Assembly (NCBI GenBank): GCA_943908475.1
Contig: CALTTG010000058.1
Span: 1 to 14,085 of the forward strand
Reading direction: 5' to 3'
Origin: an uncultured Burkholderiales bacterium
Lineage (GTDB): Bacteria; Pseudomonadota; Gammaproteobacteria; Burkholderiales; Burkholderiaceae_C
DNA length: 14,085 nt
Shown here: piece by piece, positions 7,306-14,085 of the stretch
Layout of the letters: the number at the start of each line of letters is the position of its first letter
How positions within the stretch are numbered: position 1 is the first letter of the stretch
Made by a program: the position numbers and the translations under genes
Notes under the pieces: generated by a model
What the model saw: the letters and a program-made list of their open reading frames with translations, nothing else
Database searches by the model: none
What the model was told of the DNA's origin: nothing

Positions 7306-7320
7306 GCAACCGCTGTGCCA
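7306..7320 (-). promoter_or_regulatory. Sigma-54 (-24/-12) promoter of the prp operon
   Basis: TGGCACAGCGGTTGC on the minus strand matches the sigma-54 consensus TGGCAC-N5-TTGC exactly, with ten bases between the invariant GG and GC. Transcription would start near 7294, leaving a leader of about 34 bases before the prpB ATG. It points at prpB, and the divergent gene encodes a sigma-54 activator, which makes a chance match unlikely. Confidence 0.88.
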
Positions 7321-7359
7321 GCTGCAATCCGAGGCGGTGAAAACATCATGTCGGGGCAC

Positions 7360-7372
7360 CAAGTGGTTGATG
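7360..7372 (-). promoter_or_regulatory. IHF binding-site candidate
   Basis: CATCAACCACTTG matches the IHF consensus WATCAANNNNTTR at every defined base but the first. It sits about 70 bases upstream of the expected prpB transcription start, between the sigma-54 promoter and the TGAAAC repeats. That is where IHF is expected to bend DNA to bring the activator to the polymerase. In Salmonella, expression of prpBCDE is known to need PrpR, sigma-54 and IHF. Confidence 0.6.
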
Positions 7373-7436
7373 CCAAAAGGATTTCTTCGATTCAAGGCGC
7401 CCCATTCAAACGGATGAAACGGCGAGGGTTTAGAAT

Positions 7437-7475
7437 TGAAACGTTTCATTGAAACATGAGACGATCCATGAAACA
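7437..7475. promoter_or_regulatory. PrpR upstream activator sites (alternating TGAAAC half-sites)
   Basis: Bases 7437-7455 read TGAAACGTTTCATTGAAAC: a perfect 12-bp palindrome (TGAAAC GTTTCA, 7437-7448) overlapping a second one sharing the middle arm (GTTTCA-T-TGAAAC, 7443-7455). A further TGAAACA lies at 7469-7475, and TGAAAC also occurs at 7415-7420. The cluster is centred about 150 bases upstream of the prpB start site, a normal enhancer distance for a sigma-54 activator. It also lies just before prpR and directly after a TAGAAT sequence (7431-7436) that could be the prpR -10 element, so binding would also repress prpR. That PrpR is the binder is inferred. Confidence 0.65.
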
Positions 7476-7492
7476 CTTGCGGGCCCCTCACT

Positions 7493-9460
7493 GTGCCTCA
7501 CCCTTCTGAATCTTCGATGACGCCGATCCCCCGCGTGGGGCTGCCGCAGATTGTGGCCGTCGGTTTTCGGCGCATCAACAAAATCCTGCAGGGCTTGGCG
7601 CCTGAGTTTGCCCACCAAGCGCAAGTGACGGTGCTGGACGTCGGCTTCGAGCAGGCCGTCAGCCGCATCCGGGCCATGCAGGGGCAACAGCCCGTGGATG
7701 TGGTCGTGGCGGCCGGCGCCAACGGTGGCTACCTTCGGCAGCACCTCGACACCCCGGTGGTGCTGGTCAAAGTGGGCGGCTTCGATGTGATGCAGGCCCT
7801 GGCCCAAGCCAAGCGCCTGTCGCCCTTGGTGGGCCTCGTCACCTACGAGGGCATGGCGCCCGATCTGTCGCCCTTTGCTGAGTTGTTTGAGCTGGGCCTG
7901 GTGCAGCGCAGCTACCGCACCGAAGACGAAGCGGTTCAACAGGTGCGTGAGTTGCGCGAGCAAGGCGTCGGCGTGGTGGTGGGCTCGGGTACGGTGGCCG
8001 ACGTGGCCGATCAGATGGGTTTGACGGGCCTGTTCCTGTACTCGCAAGATGCCGTGCGAGAGGCCTTGCACGATGCGGTCGAGGTGGCCAGGGCTTCGCG
8101 CATCGAACTGGCCAAGCGCGAGCGGCTCAATGCCATCTTGTCGCACCTCAGCGACGGGGTGATCGCGGTCGACGCGGCCGAGCGGGTGCAGACCCTCAAC
8201 CCCGCCATGGCGCAGTGGCTGGGTGTGGCGCCCGAGCAATGGCTGGGTCGACGGCTCAGCGAGGTCTGCCCTGAGCTCACGTTGCAGCCCACCTTGCGCC
8301 TGGGTGTTCAAGAACTGGAGCAAATCGTCCGGGTGCGGGGCAAGACGTTGATTGTCAGCCGCATGCCCATTCACGAACAAGGTGTGCTCACTGGGGCCGT
8401 GCTCAGTGGGCAAGATCCCATCAACATCCAACGGGTCGACCGCCATTTGCGCACCCGGTTCAAACCCCATGCCGTGGGCAGCCGGTATGAGCTGTCGCAG
8501 TTCAGCGGCGCATCGCTGGCGGCCCAGCAGCTCAGGGACATGGCGCGCCGTGCCGCCCTCAGTCAGGCCACCGTCTTGATCCTCGGTGAAAGTGGCACCG
8601 GCAAAGAGCTCGTGGCCCAAGGCATCCACGCCGCCAGTGACCGCCGCGACCTGCCTTTTGTGGCCGTCAACTGCGCCGCCATGTCCGAGAGCCTGCTGGA
8701 AAGCGAGCTCTTCGGCCACGAAGAGGGCGCCTTCACCGGGGCGCGCAAAGGCGGCAAGGTGGGGCTGTTCGAGGCCGCCCACAAAGGCACCTTGTTCCTC
8801 GATGAAATCGGCGAAATGCCCCTGGCCTTGCAAACACGGTTGCTGCGTGTGCTGCAAGAGCGCGAAGTGCTTCGTGTGGGGGCGGTCGAGCCGACACCCG
8901 TCAATGTGCGGGTCATTGCGGCCACTCACCGTGATTTGCCCACCCAGGTGCAGCGCGGCCTGTTTCGCTTGGACCTCTACTACCGCCTCAACATCCTGCG
9001 CCTGGAGGTGCCCCCCCTTCGAGCGCGCATGGAAGACATCGCGGAGATCGTGCGAGCGCTGCACGCCAAGGTGTGTACCCGACAGGGGCTGTCGCCTGAT
9101 GACACCCAGCATCTGATGGCGGCTTTGGTCGCGCAAGCACCGGTCCACCGGTGGCCCGGCAACGTGCGCGAGCTGGAAAACATCGTCGAGCGCCTGATCG
9201 CCTGTGCGTCAGGGCGAGGGCCCGTGAGCGCGCCCGAGGCGCAGGCCTGCCTGCCACGCTGGGTGCCCGAGTTGGCGAATGCATCCCAGCCGGTGCCCGC
9301 AGACCGGCCCGGAGTTGGCGCACGGGTGTCGCCCCGAGCGATTTCCGACGAGGTCTTGCGCCAGACCCTGGCCGACTGTGGCGGCGACCGCGCTCAGGCC
9401 GCAGCTCGTTTGGGCATCAGCCGCACCACCTTGTGGCGGCGCTTGAGGGCGGGTGAGTGA
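7493..9460 (+). CDS. prpR: Propionate catabolism sigma-54 activator PrpR
   Basis: This 655-residue protein is the transcription activator of the prp operon, expected to sense 2-methylcitrate through its N-terminal domain. Order of parts: PrpR_N sensor (about 15-200, with VVAAGANGGYLRQHL and LVGLVTYEG), a PAS-like segment (about 208-305, LSDGVIAVDAAERVQTLNPA), then the AAA+ domain with Walker A GESGTGK (365-371), the sigma-54-contacting loop GAFTGA (412-417), Walker B TLFLDEIGEMP (433-443) and WPGNVREL (554-561), and a Fis-type helix-turn-helix (about 620-651, GDRAQAAARLGISRTTLWRR). E. coli PrpR is shorter and, as I recall it, lacks the PAS insert. The GTG at 7493 is the longest sensible start; an in-frame ATG at 7517 is possible, and neither has a clear ribosome site. 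Transcribed divergently from prpB. Confidence 0.95.
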   Translation: MPHPSESSMTPIPRVGLPQIVAVGFRRINKILQGLAPEFAHQAQVTVLDVGFEQAVSRIRAMQGQQPVDVVVAAGANGGYLRQHLDTPVVLVKVGGFDVMQALAQAKRLSPLVGLVTYEGMAPDLSPFAELFELGLVQRSYRTEDEAVQQVRELREQGVGVVVGSGTVADVADQMGLTGLFLYSQDAVREALHDAVEVARASRIELAKRERLNAILSHLSDGVIAVDAAERVQTLNPAMAQWLGVAPEQWLGRRLSEVCPELTLQPTLRLGVQELEQIVRVRGKTLIVSRMPIHEQGVLTGAVLSGQDPINIQRVDRHLRTRFKPHAVGSRYELSQFSGASLAAQQLRDMARRAALSQATVLILGESGTGKELVAQGIHAASDRRDLPFVAVNCAAMSESLLESELFGHEEGAFTGARKGGKVGLFEAAHKGTLFLDEIGEMPLALQTRLLRVLQEREVLRVGAVEPTPVNVRVIAATHRDLPTQVQRGLFRLDLYYRLNILRLEVPPLRARMEDIAEIVRALHAKVCTRQGLSPDDTQHLMAALVAQAPVHRWPGNVRELENIVERLIACASGRGPVSAPEAQACLPRWVPELANASQPVPADRPGVGARVSPRAISDEVLRQTLADCGGDRAQAAARLGISRTTLWRRLRAGE

Positions 9461-9469
9461 GCGCTGAGT

Positions 9470-9862
9470 TCAGCAGGCCATCGATTCCCGGAAACGGTCC
9501 AGCTCACCGCGAGGGGTGCTCAGGCTGCCCGCGCTCAGGCTCACCACCCCTCCGTGGTGAAAGGTCAGCGTGCACGCGATGCGGCCCTTGAGCTCGCACG
9601 GCATCTCTAAGCCCTTGAGGGGTTTGCCATCCAGGTGCAAGTCGCACTCGGACAAGGTGCCCAGCGCCTGATCGAGGTCGCCCTCGACCAAGGCGTCGCG
9701 GAACGTCAACGTGACGCCGTTGAGGTGGCCCCAGGTTTTCAGCCGAGGCTCATCGACCACATGGGCTTGAACCGTGGCCGCCGACAGCACCAAATGCCAA
9801 TGGGGCCCCGTGCTCCACAGGCGGCTGACTTCGGACGACGGCAGGATCAAGCGCAGTTGCAT
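9470..9862 (-). CDS. Hypothetical protein, 130 aa
   Basis: I do not recognise this protein. It is soluble-looking, with no signal peptide or membrane segment. The predicted secondary structure appears rich in beta strands (RLILPSSEVSRLW, HWHLVLSAATVQAHV, GHLNGVTLTF, RIACTLTFHHGGVVSLSAGSL), and it has three cysteines. Its 3' end faces prpR with only nine bases between the two stop codons, and it starts 35 bases after the stop of the 113-aa membrane-protein gene on the same strand, so those two may form a pair. No strong ribosome site precedes the ATG. The protein composition is not that of a frame shadow, and no better ORF overlaps it. It could be a real small gene of restricted distribution. 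Confidence 0.6.
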   Translation of the reverse strand: MQLRLILPSSEVSRLWSTGPHWHLVLSAATVQAHVVDEPRLKTWGHLNGVTLTFRDALVEGDLDQALGTLSECDLHLDGKPLKGLEMPCELKGRIACTLTFHHGGVVSLSAGSLSTPRGELDRFRESMAC

Positions 9863-9897
9863 CCGGAAATGCTAACTCGCTCTGCTGGATCACGGGC

Positions 9898-10239
9898 TCA
9901 GAACGGCCCGGGCAGGAACTTGAAACCGAGCAGAATCACCGAAGTCACGGCATTGAAGGTCACCCCCACGATGGCCTGCATGTACAGCATCGCCGACAGC
10001 GTGTGAGCCTTGAGTTCTTGCTCCAACAGTGCGGCCACACCGAAGCACACCACCGTCATCAGGGCCCAGCGCCACAGGTAAACGGGCAACCAGCGGGCCT
10101 GCTCCTGGTTGTGGCGCCAGGCGGCGGCCCGCTCCAGCAGGTTGGGGCGGTTCACATCGCGGAACAGCCAGCCAAAAAACCAATAGCGGTACAGCAGTTG
10201 CCTGAACGACAGGCTCGTTGGGGGAGCAACGTTGCTCAT
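9898..10239 (-). CDS. Two-helix inner-membrane protein of unknown function
   Basis: This 113-residue protein is unfamiliar. The first 50 residues are an amphipathic, aromatic- and arginine-rich cytoplasmic-looking region (LLYRYWFFGWLFRDVNRPNLLERAAAWRHNQEQ). Two hydrophobic segments follow, about 55-72 (YLWRWALMTVVCFGVAALL) and 82-106 (SAMLYMQAIVGVTFNAVTS onward), with a short loop LEQELKAHT between. Positive residues around the first part suggest an N-in, C-in hairpin. The start at 10239 is set by GGAGGT six bases upstream; longer in-frame extensions have no such site and look non-coding. Expression may be separate from, and divergent to, the radical SAM gene. No function can be assigned. Confidence 0.78.
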   Translation of the reverse strand: MSNVAPPTSLSFRQLLYRYWFFGWLFRDVNRPNLLERAAAWRHNQEQARWLPVYLWRWALMTVVCFGVAALLEQELKAHTLSAMLYMQAIVGVTFNAVTSVILLGFKFLPGPF

Positions 10240-10399
10240 GGCGTGACCTCCACGACCTTTGTGCTTGCATGATGCCCACTTCCCGCCCGGGCCATGTGTG
10301 CAAAACACCGGTTTCCCTGCTGCAGATCGGGTTGTCTGGCGCCATGCTGCCCCGAGAAGGTGCGCTGGCACAATCGGGGCTTGGCTTTCACCCCTCCGC
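10240..10399. other. Divergent intergenic region before the radical SAM gene
   Basis: This 160-base gap must hold promoters for the membrane-protein and radical SAM genes. I see the membrane-protein ribosome site near 10248 and a CACAAT sequence at 10369-10374 that could be a plus-strand -10 element, but no matching -35 at normal spacing. Confidence 0.4.
10246..10251 (-). promoter_or_regulatory. Shine-Dalgarno site deciding the start of the membrane protein
   Basis: GGAGGT on the minus strand lies six bases before the ATG at 10239. It is a near-perfect match that rules out the longer in-frame starts at or beyond 10399. Confidence 0.85.
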
Positions 10400-12307
10400 A
10401 TGTCTGCACCGCACCTCCGTGTGCTGTCGCTCATCCCCCCGATGACGCAGCTCAACACGCCTTACCCCTCCACGGCCTACCTGACGGGTTTTCTGCGCAG
10501 CCGGGGCATCACGGCCATGCAGGAGGATCTGGCCCTGGCCCTGGTGCTGTCCCTGTTTTGCCGCGACGGCCTGCAGCGCATGCACGAGGCCGTGCAACAG
10601 GTGCCCGAGCGTGCGCGCAGCCACCCGCTGCAGTCGTTTGATGCGCAATTTGAGCGCTACCTGGCCACCATCGACCGGGTGATTGCGTTCCTGCAGGGCC
10701 GAGACGCCACACTGGCCCACCGCATCAACACCCGCAACTTTCTGCCCGAAGGGCCTCGATTTGCATCGCTCGATGCCTACGACGATGGCGAGGGCGGTGA
10801 CCCCCTGGCCTGGGCGTTCGGCGCACTGGGCCTGCAAGACCGCGCCCGCCACCTCGCCACGCTCTACCTCAATGACCTGGCCGATGTGGTGAGGGATGCG
10901 ATCGACCCGCGTTTCGAGTTCGTGCGCTATGCCGAGTCGCTGGCCCAGAGTCAGCCCACCTTCGATCCCCTGCACGAGGCTCTGCAGGCCGAACCCAACC
11001 TGATGGATCGCACCTTGCAGGCCCTCACAGTGTCGGCCATCGAGCGGCACCGTCCCGACCTGGTGCTGATCTCCGTGCCTTTCCCCGGGGCGGTCTATGC
11101 GGCGTTTCGCATTGCCCAGGCCATCAAGCAGCGTTGGCCCGACATCCGGCTGGCGTTGGGCGGCGGCTTCGTCAACACCGAGTTGCGTGAGCTCTCAGAG
11201 CCCCGCGTGTTCGACTTCTTCGATGTGGTCACCCTCGATGCCGGCGAGCGTCCCCTGCTGGCCCTGATCGAGCACGTGCAAGGCCAACGCTCGCGCCAGC
11301 GCCTGGTGCGCGCTTTCGTGCGCGACGACGCTCAGCAAACGGTGCAGTACATCAATTGGCCCGAACCCGATGTGCCGTTCCCCGACGTGGGCACGCCCAC
11401 CTGGGATGGTTTGCCGCTGGACCGCTACCTGTCCTTGCTGGACATGCTCAACCCGATGAACCGCCTGTGGTCCGACGGGCGCTGGAACAAGCTCACCGTG
11501 GCCCACGGCTGCTACTGGAAGAAGTGCAGCTTTTGCGATGTCAGCCTCGATTACATCTCACGCTACGAGGGCGCATCGGCCGAGGTGCTGGTCGACCGCA
11601 TCGAAGCCATCGTGAAAGAAACCGGTCAAACCGGCTTTCACTTTGTGGACGAGGCCGCGCCGCCCAAAGCCCTCAAAGCCCTGGCCCAAGAGCTCATCCG
11701 TCGAGGTGTGTCCATCAGTTGGTGGGGCAACGTTCGGTTTGAAAAAACCTTCACGCCCGAGCTGTGCCAGCTGCTGGCCGACAGTGGTTGCATCGCGATT
11801 TCAGGCGGTCTGGAAGTGGCCTCTGATCGCTTGTTGAGCCTGATGAAAAAAGGGGTGTCGGTTGAGCAAGTGGCCCAGGTCACCAAGGCGTTCAGCGATG
11901 CGGGCATTTTGGTGCACGCCTACCTCATGTACGGCTTTCCCACCCAGACGGTTCAAGACACGGTCGACGCGTTGGAGTACGTGCGCCAGCTGTTTGCCGA
12001 AGGCTGCATCCAATCGGGCTTCTTCCATCGGTTCGCTTGCACCGTGCACTCTCCCGTGGGCCAAGACCCCAAAGCCTATGGCGTTGAACTCATTCCCCTG
12101 CCCGACGTGAGCTTTGCCAAAAACGACATCGGCTTCATCGACCCGACCGGCGTCGACCACGATGCCCTCGGCGTGGCATTGAAGAAAGCCATCTACAACT
12201 TCATGCATGGCATCGGGCTGGACAGCGACATCCGCGCCTGGTTCGACGTGCGGGTTCCCAAGTCGACCGTGCCTCGGCGCTTTGTGGAAAAAGCCCTGGG
12301 CCGTTGA
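10400..12307 (+). CDS. B12-binding-type radical SAM protein
   Basis: A 635-residue radical SAM enzyme of unknown substrate. It begins with RVLSLIPPMTQLNTPYPSTAYLTGFLRSRG, typical of cobalamin-binding radical SAM proteins. A long helical insert (about 40-210) follows, then a Rossmann-like segment (about 215-300: RPDLVLISVPFPGAVYAAFRIA, LALGGGFVNTE) resembling a B12-binding domain. The cluster motif is C371-x4-C376-x2-C379 (GCYWKKCSFCD), one residue longer than the usual CX3CX2C. The SAM-binding barrel continues with FHFVDEAAPP, ISWWGNVRFEK, CIAISGGLEVASDRLL and AYLMYGFPTQT. The start at 10400 is chosen because the conserved N-terminal strand begins just after it; there is no clear ribosome site. 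It stands alone, divergent from the membrane-protein gene and convergent with the CitE-like gene. Likely classes are methyltransferase or another B12-dependent modification, but neither can be read from the sequence. Confidence 0.85.
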   Translation: MSAPHLRVLSLIPPMTQLNTPYPSTAYLTGFLRSRGITAMQEDLALALVLSLFCRDGLQRMHEAVQQVPERARSHPLQSFDAQFERYLATIDRVIAFLQGRDATLAHRINTRNFLPEGPRFASLDAYDDGEGGDPLAWAFGALGLQDRARHLATLYLNDLADVVRDAIDPRFEFVRYAESLAQSQPTFDPLHEALQAEPNLMDRTLQALTVSAIERHRPDLVLISVPFPGAVYAAFRIAQAIKQRWPDIRLALGGGFVNTELRELSEPRVFDFFDVVTLDAGERPLLALIEHVQGQRSRQRLVRAFVRDDAQQTVQYINWPEPDVPFPDVGTPTWDGLPLDRYLSLLDMLNPMNRLWSDGRWNKLTVAHGCYWKKCSFCDVSLDYISRYEGASAEVLVDRIEAIVKETGQTGFHFVDEAAPPKALKALAQELIRRGVSISWWGNVRFEKTFTPELCQLLADSGCIAISGGLEVASDRLLSLMKKGVSVEQVAQVTKAFSDAGILVHAYLMYGFPTQTVQDTVDALEYVRQLFAEGCIQSGFFHRFACTVHSPVGQDPKAYGVELIPLPDVSFAKNDIGFIDPTGVDHDALGVALKKAIYNFMHGIGLDSDIRAWFDVRVPKSTVPRRFVEKALGR

Positions 12308-12328
12308 GGCCTGCACGACCGCTGGGGT

Positions 12329-12342
12329 GGGGCTTCAGCCCC
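12329..12342. terminator. Short hairpin between convergent genes
   Basis: GGGGC-TTCA-GCCCC (core 12329-12342) lies 21 bases after the radical SAM stop and overlaps the stop codon of the CitE-like gene. It may act as a weak two-way terminator, but there is no T-run on either strand. Confidence 0.35.
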
Positions 12343-13363
12343 GGACCGTGTTCTGAAAAAACTGCGATTCGATTTCTGCCGGCAAGGGTTGCCCGGTCAG
12401 CCAGGCCCGCTCCAGCACATGCCAGTAGTGGCGATAGCTGGCGCGGTCGTGCAGTTTGCCCCGGTGCGAAATGGGCGCCCAATGGGCCGCCTGCGCATCG
12501 GTGAGGATCTCGATGGCATCGTCCACTTCGGCCAGCACGGGGGCGAACGCCTCGACGATGGTTTCGATCTGCTCGGGGTGAATGCTCCACATGCGCGTGT
12601 AGCCCAATTCTCGGCTGGCTTGCTCGGCGGCGTGCGACAAGGCCCGCTTGTCCTTGAACTCGGTGACCACGCAGTGCGAGGGCGTGATGCCCGCCGCATG
12701 GCAGGCGGCAGCGATCTCCAGCTTGGCCCGCAACACCAGCGGGTGCTTGAACTGCCCCTGCACGCTCATGGCCGAGGCCGGCACCGCACCCCGGTGTTCA
12801 GACACAAAGTCCATCAGCCCGAACGACAGCGACTCCAAACCGGGCAGGGTGGCGATGTCAAACACCTCATGCAGGCCGCGGTGCGTTTCAATCAACCCAT
12901 GCACCGGCACGATGTGGGGCACGCCGTGCCTGATGCGTGCCGCCTTGATGGCATCGATGGCGGCCTGTGCGTCGCGCGCGCTGTTCAGCTTGGGCACCAT
13001 CAGGTAAGCCAGCTTGGGGCCTGCCAGTCGAATCAGGGTGTCCACATCGTCTTCAAACCGCCGGTGGTGAAGGTCGTGCACGCGCACCCCGACCCGCCCG
13101 CAAGTGTTCAGTGGGCCGTTGACCAACTCGGCCACCAGCAAGACCTGTTCATGCTCGCCGCCCACGGGGGCACCATCTTCAAGGTCCAGCGTGACGTCAA
13201 ACACGGCTCGCCCCGAGTCGTGCGCCATCTCGGCTTGCAAGGCCAGGCTTTTGCGCATGCGGGATTCAACCCCCGCATAGTGGTCACACACCGGCAGTTG
13301 AGGGCCGGGCGCTTCGGTGCCAAACAGGGCGTGGCGAGGGTGAATGGCCGTGAGGGTGGACAT
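12335..13363 (-). CDS. HpcH/HpaI aldolase / citrate lyase family (CitE-like) protein
   Basis: A 342-residue CitE-like lyase, probably acting on a CoA ester such as malyl- or citramalyl-CoA. Family marks are TLDLEDGAP (D60, E62, D63), the conserved Arg in VRVHD (R94), LMVPKLNSARD (121-131), the metal-ligand candidates E159 (GLIETHRGL) and D185 (LSFGLMDF), and a late MWSIHPEQIETIVEAF. It departs from textbook CitE in places: FGLMDF instead of the usual FGxxDL, and a longer N-terminus. No CitF or CitD partner is visible, so it is not part of a citrate lyase complex. The ATG at 13363 is favoured because a longer start would overlap the mdh terminator. It follows mdh by 184 bases on the same strand, as I recall it does in related Burkholderiales, suggesting a role close to malate, oxaloacetate or acetyl-CoA metabolism. 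Confidence 0.88.
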   Translation of the reverse strand: MSTLTAIHPRHALFGTEAPGPQLPVCDHYAGVESRMRKSLALQAEMAHDSGRAVFDVTLDLEDGAPVGGEHEQVLLVAELVNGPLNTCGRVGVRVHDLHHRRFEDDVDTLIRLAGPKLAYLMVPKLNSARDAQAAIDAIKAARIRHGVPHIVPVHGLIETHRGLHEVFDIATLPGLESLSFGLMDFVSEHRGAVPASAMSVQGQFKHPLVLRAKLEIAAACHAAGITPSHCVVTEFKDKRALSHAAEQASRELGYTRMWSIHPEQIETIVEAFAPVLAEVDDAIEILTDAQAAHWAPISHRGKLHDRASYRHYWHVLERAWLTGQPLPAEIESQFFQNTVRG

Positions 13364-13443
13364 GGTGCGTGGCTCGCAAAGCAACGTTGACGATGGGGAG
13401 AGTCTGGCGCAATTTGGCCGGATTTGGGTGAACTCACACGCCC

Positions 13444-13484
13444 AAAGAAAAACCGGCTGTGCCCCAAAGGGCAACAGCCGGTTT
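13444..13484 (-). terminator. Intrinsic terminator of mdh
   Basis: On the minus strand AAACCGGCTG and CAGCCGGTTT form a perfect 10-bp outer stem, with TGCCC/GGGCA inside it, one bulged T and a TTTG loop, followed by TTCTTT. It lies about 65 bases past the mdh stop and upstream of the CitE-like gene. This is the clearest intrinsic terminator in the window, and it implies that the CitE-like gene depends on read-through or its own promoter. Confidence 0.88.
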
Positions 13485-13547
13485 CAGAGACCTCAGCCAG
13501 CGGGCCGAGTCGCGCCGTTCAGCGCGCCTTGGCCACGGGCCATGGCA

Positions 13548-14085
13548 TCACAGCAGGTGCTTGACGCCGTCTTGCTCGCCTTGCAGCTCAGCCAGGGTCT
13601 TGTTGATGCACTCTTGCGAGAAGGCGTCGATTTCCAGACCTTCAACGATCTTGTATTCGCCGTCAGGGGTGGTGGTCACGGGGAAGCCGAACACGATGCC
13701 GGCAGGGATGCCGTACTCGCCGTTCGAAGGCACGCCCATGGTGACCCATTCGCCGTTGGAGCCCAGGGCCCAGTCGCGCATATGGTCGATGGCGGCGTTG
13801 GCAGCCGAAGCAGCCGACGACAGACCGCGAGCGGCGATGATGGCGGCGCCACGCTTGCCCACGGTGGGCAGGAAGGTGTCAGCGTTCCAAACTTGGTCGT
13901 TGATCATGTCCTTGATCGACTGGCCGTTCGTGGTGGCGAAGCGGTAGTCGGCGTACATGGTGGGCGAGTGGTTGCCCCACACGGTCAGCTTCTTGATGTC
14001 GCCAACCTTGGTGCCGGTCTTGGCGGCCAGCTGCGAAGCAGCGCGGTTGTGGTCCAGGCGCAGCATGGCGGTGAAGTTCTTGGCC
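13548..14085 (-). CDS. mdh: Malate dehydrogenase, C-terminal part (cut by window edge)
   Basis: About 179 C-terminal codons of NAD-dependent malate dehydrogenase, which interconverts malate and oxaloacetate; the N-terminal NAD-binding half is outside the window. Visible family marks are FTAMLRLDHNRAASQLA (substrate-binding Arg region), the catalytic histidine in VWGNHSPTMYADY, the SSAASAANAAIDHMRDW helix, and MGVPSNGEYGIPAGIVFGFPV. The sequence type is the cytosolic-like bacterial form common in Burkholderiales. Oxaloacetate from this enzyme is a co-substrate of PrpC, so the region as a whole concerns central C4 metabolism. A strong terminator follows the gene. Confidence 0.96.
   Translation of the reverse strand, partial: AKNFTAMLRLDHNRAASQLAAKTGTKVGDIKKLTVWGNHSPTMYADYRFATTNGQSIKDMINDQVWNADTFLPTVGKRGAAIIAARGLSSAASAANAAIDHMRDWALGSNGEWVTMGVPSNGEYGIPAGIVFGFPVTTTPDGEYKIVEGLEIDAFSQECINKTLAELQGEQDGVKHLL

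Noticed and set aside
7430..9148. 572-codon minus-strand open frame opposite prpR
   Set aside because: His/Gln-rich antisense product starting inside prpR and ending over the PrpR operator region; PrpR is complete with all motifs.
10365..10390. TGGCAC followed by TTGG as a second sigma-54 promoter before the radical SAM gene
   Set aside because: Spacing between the two boxes is several bases too long and the -12 GC is missing.
10259..10399. Upstream extension of the radical SAM ORF
   Set aside because: The extra 47 residues have no family resemblance and would overlap the ribosome-site region of the divergent gene; the B12-type N-terminal strand starts just after the ATG at 10400.
13364..13474. 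Upstream extension of the CitE-like ORF
   Set aside because: It would read through the mdh terminator hairpin, and the added residues look non-coding.
1..14085. Search for CRISPR arrays, tRNA/rRNA genes, transposases, integrases, toxin-antitoxin or phage-defence genes
   Set aside because: No regularly spaced repeats, RNA-gene signatures or matching protein motifs were seen on either strand.

Overview
The window reads as an ordinary chromosomal segment of a GC-rich betaproteobacterium, most likely Burkholderiales and probably Comamonadaceae-like. Reasons: high GC, the prpBC-acnD-prpF gene order with acnB nearby, a PAS-containing PrpR, a CitE-like lyase next to a malate dehydrogenase, and a CCCCCTCGAGGGGG intergenic palindrome of a kind I associate with that family. 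I see no phage, transposon, CRISPR array, tRNA or rRNA.

Left half (1-7260, all on the minus strand, transcribed right to left): a methylcitrate-cycle cluster for propionate. In order of transcription it holds prpB (methylisocitrate lyase), prpC (2-methylcitrate synthase), acnD (Fe/S 2-methylcitrate dehydratase), prpF (AcnD accessory isomerase) and a small predicted exported protein of unknown function. After a likely terminator comes acnB (aconitase B, cut by the window edge), which has its own upstream region with a palindromic operator candidate. AcnB supplies the rehydration step that AcnD/PrpF systems need, so the chemical route from propionyl-CoA plus oxaloacetate to pyruvate plus succinate is encoded together.

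Control region (7261-7492): the prpB/prpR divergent intergenic region is the most informative non-coding stretch. It shows a very good sigma-54 (-24/-12) promoter facing prpB, a near-consensus IHF site, and upstream alternating TGAAAC half-sites next to prpR. prpR (7493-9460, plus strand) encodes a sigma-54 activator with PrpR_N, PAS, AAA+ (with GAFTGA) and Fis-type HTH regions. Together these form a complete propionate-responsive switch readable from sequence alone.

Right half (9461-14085): two small genes of unknown function on the minus strand (a 130-aa protein tail to tail with prpR, and a 113-aa two-helix membrane protein). A B12-binding-type radical SAM protein with CX4CX2C cysteine spacing is on the plus strand. 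A CitE-like HpcH/HpaI-family lyase and the C-terminal part of malate dehydrogenase are on the minus strand, with a strong terminator after mdh.

I found no clear novel multi-gene system. The items most worth a second look are the exported protein embedded in the prp/acnB region, the unassigned radical SAM protein, the divergent CitE-like protein beside mdh, and the regulatory elements.
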